Below the pieces are notes generated by a model. It searched no databases, was not told the origin of the DNA, and saw only the letters and a program-made list of their open reading frames with translations. This document shows, piece after piece, positions 22,393-29,031 of a stretch of DNA of 34,038 nucleotides (position 1 is the stretch's first letter; every line of letters starts with the position of its first letter). This stretch comes from Acidimicrobiaceae bacterium (lineage in GTDB: Bacteria > Actinomycetota > Acidimicrobiia > Acidimicrobiales > UBA8592): assembly GCA_024641655.1 (NCBI GenBank), contig JAHECR010000037.1:1-34038 (forward strand). Direction: 5' to 3'. The position numbers were made by a program, and so were the translations under genes.

Positions 22393-23268
22393 TCAGCCCC
22401 GGCGCGCCGCCATGGGCGTTCCGACCCCGACCGCGCCGGCCACGGCTCGCCCGGTCAACACCACCATGAAGATCACGACCGAAACCAACGCCATCGTGGC
22501 GCCGGCAGCCGTCAGGTAGTGGTAGCTGATCAGGGCCCCCACGATCACCGAGACGGCGCCGAGCAGGACCGACACGAGCATGATGCGCGGCACTCGGCGC
22601 ACGATCATCGATGCCGCGCCCGGCGGGGCGACCAGGAACGCGAAAACCAGCAGGTTCCCGACGGCCTTGAACGACGACACGATGGAGAACGCGAGCAGCA
22701 CCAGCAACGCGGCGTGAGCCAGTCGCGGCCGCAGGCCGAGCAGCGCAGCCTGGGTTTCGTCGAAGGTCATGACCAGGAAGGCGCGGTGGAACACCGTGAC
22801 GCCGACGACGGTGATCGCTGCGGCGACCGCCTGACGGACCAGGTCACCATGGGTCACCGCAGCGAGCGATCCGAACAGATACGCGTTGAGGTCGCCGGCC
22901 CATGCGTTCGACTTGCTCGACATTATGACGACGGCCAGCGCGAGGAACCCGACGAACAAGACGCCGATCGAGGTGTCCTCCGGCAGCGGGGAGTAGGTCC
23001 GGATGAGGCTGATGCCCCCGACCATCAGCAGCGCCGCCGCGAACGCTCCAAGTGTGGTGTTCCCGTCCAGGACGAAGGCCAGCGCGATGCCGGGCAGCAC
23101 GCCGTGGGCGAGTGCGTCGCCCAGGAAGCTCATGCCTCGGAGGACGACCCAGGTCCCCACGACCGACGTGCACACTACGGCAAGCAAACCGGCCCACACC
23201 ACGTCGCGCATCCACGGCTCGGTGAGGGGATCGACCCACCACGAGATGGGGTGGATCAGGAAGTCCAT
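22393..23268 (-). CDS. metal (zinc/manganese) ABC transporter permease, AztB/ZnuB-like
   Basis: A 291-residue ABC-3 family permease with about eight membrane helices, the channel subunit of zinc or manganese importers. Diagnostic segments are LLAVVCTSVVGTWVVLRGMSFLGDALAHGVLPGIAL near the N-terminus, LPEDTSIGVLFVGFLALAVVIMS in the middle, MTFDETQAALLGLRPRL (the coupling region contacting the ATPase), and LLVFAFLVAPPGAASMIVRR. The sequence is closest in feel to AztB-type zinc permeases, a weak call. No ATPase or metal-binding protein gene is adjacent: the gene upstream of its start is on the other strand and the next gene downstream is an acyl-CoA dehydrogenase. The partners must be elsewhere or lost. 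No Shine-Dalgarno was seen before ATG 23268. Confidence 0.88.
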   Translation of the reverse strand: MDFLIHPISWWVDPLTEPWMRDVVWAGLLAVVCTSVVGTWVVLRGMSFLGDALAHGVLPGIALAFVLDGNTTLGAFAAALLMVGGISLIRTYSPLPEDTSIGVLFVGFLALAVVIMSSKSNAWAGDLNAYLFGSLAAVTHGDLVRQAVAAAITVVGVTVFHRAFLVMTFDETQAALLGLRPRLAHAALLVLLAFSIVSSFKAVGNLLVFAFLVAPPGAASMIVRRVPRIMLVSVLLGAVSVIVGALISYHYLTAAGATMALVSVVIFMVVLTGRAVAGAVGVGTPMAARRG

Positions 23269-23343
23269 CGGGGTGTCCGGAGGTGAAGCGGGTGCATGGC
23301 ACTGCGAACGCTAGCGCCGACGGTCCGTTGCCGGCTCCGGAGC

Positions 23344-23349
23344 TAGGAT
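23344..23349 (+). promoter_or_regulatory. -10 element for the F420-type oxidoreductase
   Basis: TAGGAT, exactly six bases before GTG 23356. Same register as the other putative leaderless starts. Confidence 0.45.
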
Positions 23350-23355
23350 GCGCCC

Positions 23356-23796
23356 GTGCCGATCGATGGTGTCTACGAACCGAGTACGTCAGCATGGGTG
23401 CGCGAGCAGGTCGCGGCCTACGAGGCCTCCGGCGGCACCGAGGCCAACACGCTGCGCGACTCGGGTATGGCGGTGGTCATCGTGACCATGCGGGGCCACC
23501 AGTCGGGCAAGGTCCGCAAGATCGCCCTCATGCGCGTCGAGCACGGGGGCGAATACGCACTCGTTGCGTCCAAGGGCGGAGCCCCTTCGAATCCCGAGTG
23601 GTTCCACAACCTCCTCGCCGACCCCCACGTGATGATCCAGGACGGGCCCACGCCCTTCGACGCCCAGGTCCGTCTCGTCGACGGCCCCGAACGCGCCGTG
23701 TGGTGGAAGCGTGCGGTCCAGGCGTACCCGCCCTACGAAGAGTACCAAGCCCGCACCGACCGCCAGATCCCGGTCTTCGTCGGGCGCGCCGTCTGA
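23356..23796 (+). CDS. nitroreductase/deazaflavin (F420)-dependent oxidoreductase, Ddn family
   Basis: A 146-residue single-domain split-barrel protein of the deazaflavin-dependent nitroreductase family (DUF385), actinobacterial F420H2-using enzymes related to mycobacterial Ddn. Family features are WVREQVAAYEASGGTE, VIVTMRGHQSGKVRKIALMRVEHGGEYALVASKGGAPSNPEWFHNLLADPHV, and KRAVQAYPPYEEYQARTDRQIPVFV near the C-terminus. The segment with Lys-Gly-Gly-Ala-Pro and NPEWFHNL is the strongest identifier and contributes to the cofactor pocket in relatives. The start is GTG 23356, supported by a TAGGAT hexamer six bases upstream. The physiological substrate is unknown. It sits at the left edge of the stress-regulon island but has no DosR-like box. 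Confidence 0.9.
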   Translation: MPIDGVYEPSTSAWVREQVAAYEASGGTEANTLRDSGMAVVIVTMRGHQSGKVRKIALMRVEHGGEYALVASKGGAPSNPEWFHNLLADPHVMIQDGPTPFDAQVRLVDGPERAVWWKRAVQAYPPYEEYQARTDRQIPVFVGRAV

Positions 23797-23838
23797 TCCT
23801 TCGCCGCAGGCGGTCACCAGGGAGGCGAACAGCGTTTG

Positions 23839-23880
23839 CGACCTTCGGCCCTGGATCGATCGTGCCGGGGCGCCCACCAT
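23839..23880 (+). promoter_or_regulatory. DosR-box-like promoter A (gene at 23920)
   Basis: Box CGACCTTCGGCCCTGG (23839-23854), 20 bases, then -10 CACCAT (23875-23880). Predicted first transcribed base 23887, so the box lies at -48 to -33, the position from which NarL/DevR-type activators work. It leaves a 33-base leader with a strong AGGAGG. Confidence 0.65.
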
Positions 23881-23906
23881 GACGGAGAGAACTCGAAACG
23901 GACCTC

Positions 23907-23912
23907 AGGAGG
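23907..23912 (+). promoter_or_regulatory. ribosome binding site deciding the start at 23920
   Basis: AGGAGG, 7 bases before ATG 23920. It rules out the longer open frame from 23836, which would also contain promoter A. Confidence 0.75.
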
Positions 23913-23919
23913 TTCCGTC

Positions 23920-24282
23920 ATGGACCAAGCGCAGCGCCCGACGCCGAGCGGGGGCGACACCGGGGCCGAGCTGGTCCCCTTCCACCTCGAGCCGGCGCTG
24001 CGGCAGGCGATCGAGCGGCGCCTCGCCGAGCGCGTCCGCGCCGCGTGGGCCCTCGGCGAGATCGGTGGGTTCCGGGTCGCAGCGTGGGTTCGCCACGACA
24101 ACCGCGAGCTGATCCTTCGCCAGCGCATCGAGGCCCTCGACGACGCGGAGTTGTTCGACCTCTGGGACGGGCAACTGCCCGTGGCCGAGCGGCCGCCGGA
24201 GACGGTCGACGTCCGCGCGGCCATCTACACCACCCGGCGCATCCAGCTCCACGTCCCCGGCTACCTCGTCGGGCGCGGCTGA
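23920..24282 (+). CDS. small unrecognised protein in the DosR-like regulon
   Basis: A 120-residue soluble protein that I do not recognise. It has an acidic/polar N-terminus (DQAQRPTPSGGDTGAELVPF) and a charged helical middle (LRQAIERRLAERVRAAWALGEIGGFRVAAWVRHDN, then ELILRQRIEALDDAELFDLWDG). The C-terminus is probably beta-rich (DVRAAIYTTRRIQLHVPGYLVG). No membrane segment, cysteine or obvious catalytic motif is present. ATG 23920 is fixed by AGGAGG 7 bases upstream. It is preceded by promoter A of the five-member set, so it is likely induced with the universal stress proteins. It is followed after 84 bases by one of them with its own promoter. Confidence 0.7.
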   Translation: MDQAQRPTPSGGDTGAELVPFHLEPALRQAIERRLAERVRAAWALGEIGGFRVAAWVRHDNRELILRQRIEALDDAELFDLWDGQLPVAERPPETVDVRAAIYTTRRIQLHVPGYLVGRG

Positions 24283-24318
24283 AGGCTCGCTGACCCGCCC
24301 CGAAGACGGCCCGGCAAG

Positions 24319-24360
24319 GGTCCTTCGGCCCTGGCAGCCGTGGTCGGATCTGGCCAAGGT
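24319..24360 (+). promoter_or_regulatory. DosR-box-like promoter B (universal stress gene at 24367)
   Basis: Box GGTCCTTCGGCCCTGG (24319-24334), 20 bases, then CAAGGT (24355-24360), six bases, ATG 24367. The predicted transcription start is the A of the ATG, so the mRNA would be leaderless. Confidence 0.65.
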
Positions 24361-24366
24361 CGGGAA

Positions 24367-25161
24367 ATGCTTCCGAGCCGAGTGCTGCTACCGCTAGGTG
24401 GTGACCGAGATGAGCGGGCCCTGCGCTTGGCCGGTGACGTCGCTGCGGCCTTCGGGGTCGCAGTGGAGCTGTTCGGTGCAGTCACCGACCCCCACGAAGT
24501 TGCCGGCCACGAGCGCTACCTCACCGAGGCTGCCGCCCGCATCCAGCAGCACCAGCACGGGGTTCGCGTCCACCAAACCGTCGTCGTCGACCCCCACGGC
24601 CCCGAAGCCGTCGCCCGCCACATCGACGACACCACCCTGGCGGTGATGGCCACATCGGCGCGGCCCTACCTACACGAGGGCTACCTCGGTTCGGCGGCCG
24701 AACATGTGATCCGCTCCACCCATCGCCCGGTCCTGATGACCGGCCCCTCCGTCGATCCGGCGCTGGGTCTCGCCGCCCGCCGGATCATCGTGCCGGTCGA
24801 TGGTTCCACCAGGGCCCTTGAGGCTCTCCCGATCGCGCAGACCTGGAGCGAGCGCCTGGAGCTCCCGCTCTGGTTGTTCAACGTGGTCGAACCGAAATCG
24901 TGCCTCGGATCCATGAGCACCGACGCGTCGACGCGCATCGTCTCGCAGGTCCGGGGCTTGGCGGCCCAGGTCGGCGCCCACTGGGAAGTACTCCACGCCA
25001 AGGACCCGGCGAAGGCGCTGGCATCGGCTGCGGGCGCCGAGGCCCTCGTGATCATGAGCTCACACGGCCGGACGGGGATCCGCCGCCTGGCTCTCGGCAG
25101 CGTCGCCTCCGACCTGACACGGCAGGCCCTGTGCCCGGTGATGGCCATCACCAGCACCTGA
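24367..25161 (+). CDS. tandem universal stress protein
   Basis: A 264-residue protein of two UspA-like domains. Domain 1 (about 1-135) starts RVLLPLGGDRDERALRLAGDVAAAF and ends VIRSTHRPVLMTG; its nucleotide loop is replaced (ATSARPYLHEGYLGSAAEHVI), so it probably does not bind ATP in the usual way. Domain 2 (about 138-264) starts RIIVPVDGSTRALEALPIAQTW and carries SSHGRTGIRRLALGSVASDL, a variant of the Usp ATP motif with Ser at the first Gly. The frame is open from 24340, but ATG 24367 is chosen because the promoter geometry puts the first transcribed base on it. Tandem Usp proteins are prominent members of the mycobacterial DosR regulon, and this gene carries a matching box. Confidence 0.88.
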   Translation: MLPSRVLLPLGGDRDERALRLAGDVAAAFGVAVELFGAVTDPHEVAGHERYLTEAAARIQQHQHGVRVHQTVVVDPHGPEAVARHIDDTTLAVMATSARPYLHEGYLGSAAEHVIRSTHRPVLMTGPSVDPALGLAARRIIVPVDGSTRALEALPIAQTWSERLELPLWLFNVVEPKSCLGSMSTDASTRIVSQVRGLAAQVGAHWEVLHAKDPAKALASAAGAEALVIMSSHGRTGIRRLALGSVASDLTRQALCPVMAITST

Positions 25162-25194
25162 CCGAGCCGTCCTGGGCCCCCGTGCCCGACCCGA

Positions 25195-25236
25195 GGACCA
25201 AAGGCACTTGCGCCCATCGCGGCGGCGCCGCACCAT
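25195..25236 (+). promoter_or_regulatory. DosR-box-like promoter C (kinase gene at 25243)
   Basis: Box GGACCAAAGGCACTTG (25195-25210), 20 bases, CACCAT (25231-25236), six bases, ATG 25243. The box-to-ATG distance is identical to promoters B and D. Predicted leaderless mRNA covering the kinase and CBS genes. Confidence 0.65.
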
Positions 25237-25242
25237 CGGCAC

Positions 25243-26757
25243 ATGGCTCAGTCGTCTCCTCAACCGTTCGCGGATGCCGCCGAGACCCACATCTCTGCGG
25301 TCCTCTTCGCAGGTGATCTCGCCTACAAACAACTCAAGCCGGTGACGACGGCGTTCCTCGACTACGCAACGGTCGAAGCCAGGGGTGCTGCGCTCACCCG
25401 GGAGCTCGAGCTCAACTCGCGGCTCGCACCCGACGTCTACCTCGGCACCCTCGCCGTACGCGCGGGAGGTCAGGTGATCGATCACCTCCTCGTGATGCGG
25501 AGGATGCCCACCGAGCGGCGGCTTGCGAGCTTGCTGCGCACGAGCGAGGGCGCCGATGCCCTGCGAGCGGTCGCCAAGTGCATCGCCGCATTCCACGCCG
25601 GGCTCCCTCCCGACGACCGCGCTGCGCAGGTGGCGGCCATCGGGCAGGAACGAACCCGGTGGCGGAACAACCTCGAGGAGATGGCCGAACTGCCGCTGTT
25701 CGACCCCGAGGCGCTCGCCCACATCTCCTCCATGGTCGACCGTTATCTCGATGGCCGGAGCGCGCTGTTCGAGCAGCGGGCCCGTGCCGGCATGGCCCGC
25801 GACGGCCACGGCGACCTGCTGGCCGAGGACATCTTCGTGCTGCCCGACGGCCCCCGGGTCCTCGACTGTCTTGCGTTCGACGACCAACTCCGCATCGGCG
25901 ACGTGCTGGCCGACATCGCGTTCTTGATCATGGACGTCGAGCGGCTGGCCGGCGAACGGGCGGCCGCGTCGCTCATGCGGTGGTACCAGGAGTTCGCCAA
26001 CGAGCACCACCCGGCGTCGCTCGCGCACTTCTATGTCGCCTATCGGGCCCTGGTCCGAGCGAAAATCGCGGCACTCACCTATGCCCAGACCGAGCACCCC
26101 GACGATCGCGACAGCGCCCTCGGCCACCTGGCCCAAGCCCTCGCCCACCTCGAGCGGAGCCGCCTGCGGGTCATCCTCGTCGGCGGTGGCCCCGGCACGG
26201 GGAAGACGACCTTGGCCGACGGCGTGGGATCCGCCATGCGCGCGCCGGTGCTGACCACCGACGAGATCCGCAAGGGACTCGCAGGGCTGTCGGCCACCGA
26301 CCCTGCGCCGGCTGCCCCCGACCAGGGGCTGTACACGCCCGACATGACCGAGCAGACCTATGGCGAGATGCTCGAGGAGGCCGGACGGCTGCTCGAGCAC
26401 GGTGAATCGGTCGTGCTCGACGCCTCGTGGTCCGCCGCACCCCATCGGGAGGCGGCTCGGGCGATGGCCGGCCGACTCGGTGCCGATGTGGTCGAGCTGG
26501 TCTGCGTGCTCGACACCGCCATGGCGAAAGAGCGGGTGATCCGTCGGTCGGCCTCCCCATGGACGGTCTCCGATGCCACACCCGAGATCGTCGAGCACAT
26601 GGCCTCGATCACCGACCCCTGGCCCGAGGCCATGAGGATCGACACGACCGAAGCTCCCCCGATCTGTCGAGCCCACGCGTTGCGTCATGTGCTCGGGCTC
26701 GACGGAGGCGCGCTCGACTACGTCCTGCGAGTCTCCCGCTTCGAGGCCAGGCGATGA
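25243..26757 (+). CDS. two-domain protein: aminoglycoside phosphotransferase-like plus P-loop kinase (Rv2004c-like)
   Basis: A 504-residue protein with two parts. Residues about 1-310 resemble the aminoglycoside phosphotransferase/kinase fold: AGDLAYKQLKPVTTAFLDY with a Lys at the usual ATP-binding place, the catalytic-loop-like ARDGHGDLLAEDIFVL, and the metal-site-like VLDCLAFDDQLRIGDVLADIAFLIMD. Residues about 305-504 are a P-loop NTPase with Walker A VGGGPGTGKTTLAD, a DEIRKGLAG segment, VVLDASWSAAPHREAAR and late Arg residues (RVIRRSASPW), like small-molecule kinases of the zeta-toxin/gluconate kinase type. Mycobacterial Rv2004c, a DosR-regulon gene of similar size, has the same arrangement as far as I recall; the substrate is unknown. 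Promoter C fixes ATG 25243. Its stop overlaps the CBS gene start (ATGA). Confidence 0.85.
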   Translation: MAQSSPQPFADAAETHISAVLFAGDLAYKQLKPVTTAFLDYATVEARGAALTRELELNSRLAPDVYLGTLAVRAGGQVIDHLLVMRRMPTERRLASLLRTSEGADALRAVAKCIAAFHAGLPPDDRAAQVAAIGQERTRWRNNLEEMAELPLFDPEALAHISSMVDRYLDGRSALFEQRARAGMARDGHGDLLAEDIFVLPDGPRVLDCLAFDDQLRIGDVLADIAFLIMDVERLAGERAAASLMRWYQEFANEHHPASLAHFYVAYRALVRAKIAALTYAQTEHPDDRDSALGHLAQALAHLERSRLRVILVGGGPGTGKTTLADGVGSAMRAPVLTTDEIRKGLAGLSATDPAPAAPDQGLYTPDMTEQTYGEMLEEAGRLLEHGESVVLDASWSAAPHREAARAMAGRLGADVVELVCVLDTAMAKERVIRRSASPWTVSDATPEIVEHMASITDPWPEAMRIDTTEAPPICRAHALRHVLGLDGGALDYVLRVSRFEARR

Positions 26758-27143
26758 ACCCGCAGGACCCGTCGCTGCCGCTGAGCGCACTCATCCACCG
26801 ACCCGCGCTCGTCGTCGCGCCCGACACCGCGATCCGCACCATCGCGCAGATCCTGTCGAGTCACGAGGTCGGCATCGTGGTCATCGAGGAAGGGGGCGAA
26901 CCGGTCGGCGTCGTCTCCGAGCGCGATATCGTCCGCGGGCTCGCACTGCACGACGAGTTCGGGGTCGTCGGCAGCTACCTCGACATGACGGCATCGGACG
27001 TGATGAGCGACGACCCGATCATCACCTCCGGGGCCACGACGGTCGCCGACGCCATGGACGTCATGCGGGCCAACGGCATCCGGCACCTCCTGGTGCCCCT
27101 GCCGGCGGGCCACGGGGTGGTGTCGATGCGCGATCTGGCGTGA
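26754..27143 (+). CDS. CBS-domain pair protein
   Basis: A 129-residue protein made of two CBS motifs forming one Bateman module. CBS1 is LSALIHRPALVVAPDTAIRTIAQILSSHEVGIVVIEEGGEPVGVVSERDIVRGLA. CBS2 is TASDVMSDDPIITSGATTVADAMDVMRANGIRHLLVPL ending VVSMRDLA. CBS pairs bind adenine nucleotides or related ligands and act as sensors. Stand-alone CBS proteins such as HRP1 (Rv2626c) are strongly induced members of the mycobacterial DosR regulon. The start ATG 26754 overlaps the kinase stop by four bases, so it is co-transcribed from promoter C; the longer open frame from 26427 lies out of frame inside the kinase gene and is not used. Confidence 0.88.
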   Translation: MNPQDPSLPLSALIHRPALVVAPDTAIRTIAQILSSHEVGIVVIEEGGEPVGVVSERDIVRGLALHDEFGVVGSYLDMTASDVMSDDPIITSGATTVADAMDVMRANGIRHLLVPLPAGHGVVSMRDLA

Positions 27144-27180
27144 CCGCTCACAGGTGGCGCGGCGGGTCACCGCAGCCGGG

Positions 27181-27222
27181 GGACCTTTGGCACTTGCACG
27201 GGCGCGGCGGCAAGACCACCGT
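27181..27222 (+). promoter_or_regulatory. DosR-box-like promoter D (universal stress gene at 27229)
   Basis: Box GGACCTTTGGCACTTG (27181-27196), 20 bases, CACCGT (27217-27222), six bases, ATG 27229. The box differs from promoter C only in TTT versus AAA at the centre. Confidence 0.68.
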
Positions 27223-27228
27223 CGGGGT

Positions 27229-28119
27229 ATGAGCGATCCCACACCGCTGACCAACGCCCACAGACCGATCTTTGCGGTGGGCATCGACGGCTCCGACGGC
27301 AGCCGCAACGCGCTCGACTGGGCACGTGAGGCCGCGATCATCTGCGGCGCAGACCTGGACCTCATTCGGGCATGGCAGTACCCCTTCATCGACCTGCTCC
27401 CCGCTTCGGGCTGGACGGCGCCGGCCATTGCCGACGAGATGAGGGCGACGATCGAGGCCGAGATGGCCGAACTCGCGGCCGAGACCGAGCGGCACGGTCC
27501 GCGCGCGACAGCCCGGCTGGCGACGGGAGCCACCGCCGATGCCCTGCTCGATTCGTCGGCAACCGACGATCTGCTCGTCGTGGGCAACCGGGGACTCGGC
27601 GGCCTCGGACGCTTCGCCCTGGGCTCGGTGAGCAACCGGGTGGCGACCCACTCGACGGTGCCGGTGGTCATCGTTCCTCACGACTGCACGACACGCGGAC
27701 TGGACCAGATCGTCGTCGCGGTCGACGGGTCACCCAACTCGATCGCGGCGCTGCGCTGGGCCGATGCGTTTGCCCCCGACGACGCCGACATCGTCGCAGT
27801 GCGCGTGTGGGAACCCTACGACGAGACCTACGCGGAGCTGGGCACCACGATCGTCAGCGCAATGCGTGCAAACGCTCGCACCAACTTCGAGCAGGCAGTC
27901 CAGGCCGTCGCCGACGAGATCGGTCGACCGCACCGGTTCGACACGGTGTTCGATCTGGGGCGCCCCGGCGTGCGCCTCGTCGAGCTCGGTCACGAAACCA
28001 GCCTCCTCGTCCTCGGCGACCGGGGCCGCAGCGGCATCCGCGCCGCGCTCCTCGGGTCCGTGACGACATGGGTGATCCACCACGCATCGTGTCCGACCGC
28101 GGTGGTCCCGCACCCTTGA
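27229..28119 (+). CDS. tandem universal stress protein
   Basis: A 296-residue protein with two complete UspA domains. Domain 1 (about 13-150): IFAVGIDGSDGSRNALDWAREAA, ending with the ATP-binding loop VVGNRGLGGLGRFALGSVSNRV. Domain 2 (about 158-296): QIVVAVDGSPNSIAALRWADAFA, ending VLGDRGRSGIRAALLGSVTTWV. Both loops fit G-2x-G-9x-G-S exactly, so both domains should bind ATP. ATG 27229 is chosen over the upstream in-frame GTG 27154 because promoter D lies between them and its predicted start base is this A. Another tandem Usp gene follows after 57 bases with a strong ribosome binding site and no box of its own, so the two probably form an operon. Confidence 0.92.
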   Translation: MSDPTPLTNAHRPIFAVGIDGSDGSRNALDWAREAAIICGADLDLIRAWQYPFIDLLPASGWTAPAIADEMRATIEAEMAELAAETERHGPRATARLATGATADALLDSSATDDLLVVGNRGLGGLGRFALGSVSNRVATHSTVPVVIVPHDCTTRGLDQIVVAVDGSPNSIAALRWADAFAPDDADIVAVRVWEPYDETYAELGTTIVSAMRANARTNFEQAVQAVADEIGRPHRFDTVFDLGRPGVRLVELGHETSLLVLGDRGRSGIRAALLGSVTTWVIHHASCPTAVVPHP

Positions 28120-28176
28120 GCCGGCGACCGATGCAGGAGCGCACCAAACGTCGCACGAAAGAAGGAGGGCCGAGCG

Positions 28177-29031
28177 ATGACCGCACGCTTCGTCGTCGGG
28201 CTCGACGGATCCGACCATGCCCAGCTGGCGCTGGAGTGGGCGGCTCGACTGGCAGCGCACCACTCGGCGACGATCCGGCCCGTGTTGGTGTGGGACGCGC
28301 CGACGTCGGCGATGGTTTCACACCCTGTCGAGACCGCTCCTACGAGGCTCGAGGTCCTCGAGTCAGAGTACCAGAATGCGGCGGCAGCTCTCGTGGGGGA
28401 AGTCGCCGCGGCATATCCCGACGTCGCCATTGAACGACCGATGGTCCAGCGCGGTGAAGCGGGCCATGAGCTGTGCCGAGTGGCCGCCGACGCCGATCTG
28501 TTGGTCGTGGGGTCTCGAGGTCTCGGGGGATTCGCGTCGCTGGTCCTGGGATCGGTCAGTGGTCACTGCGCCGCGCACGCGCCGTGCCCCGTGGCCGTCA
28601 TTCCCGCCTCCTACGTCCCCGATGGACCGATTGCGGGCGCGTACGTCGTCGGTGTGGACGGGTCGGCGCGCTCGCAAGAGGCCCTGGCCTGGGCCGACCA
28701 GTGGGCCCCCGCGGACACCAGTTTGCGACTCGTTCATGCATGGGAAGTACCGGTCACCATCGACCGCTTGAGCAGCTGGACCGATCCGGAGGTCTGCCAA
28801 TCCGCTGCACAACAGATTGCTGACGAGGCAGCAGCGACCGTGCGGCGTCACCGCGCTCGAGCGGTTGCGATCCGGACCGACGCCCGCTCGGACCTCCCGG
28901 TGCTGGCCTCAGATGCCGACGCGCTGGTGATCGGCGCTCGGGGTCGTCGCGGCATCGCTCGAGCGCTGCTGGGGTCGGTCTCTTCGAGCGCGCTGCATCA
29001 CTTGACGGTGCCGACGATCATCGTGCGCTGA
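28177..29031 (+). CDS. tandem universal stress protein
   Basis: A 284-residue protein with two UspA domains. Domain 1: RFVVGLDGSDHAQLALEWAARLA to VVGSRGLGGFASLVLGSVSGH. Domain 2: AYVVGVDGSARSQEALAWADQWA to VIGARGRRGIARALLGSVSSS. Both nucleotide loops fit the G-2x-G-9x-G-S pattern. AAGGAGG at 28162-28168 is 8 bases before ATG 28177. With no DosR-like box in the 57-base gap, it is likely transcribed with the upstream Usp gene from promoter D. Its 3' end overlaps the convergent histidine kinase gene by 14 bases. Confidence 0.92.
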   Translation: MTARFVVGLDGSDHAQLALEWAARLAAHHSATIRPVLVWDAPTSAMVSHPVETAPTRLEVLESEYQNAAAALVGEVAAAYPDVAIERPMVQRGEAGHELCRVAADADLLVVGSRGLGGFASLVLGSVSGHCAAHAPCPVAVIPASYVPDGPIAGAYVVGVDGSARSQEALAWADQWAPADTSLRLVHAWEVPVTIDRLSSWTDPEVCQSAAQQIADEAAATVRRHRARAVAIRTDARSDLPVLASDADALVIGARGRRGIARALLGSVSSSALHHLTVPTIIVR

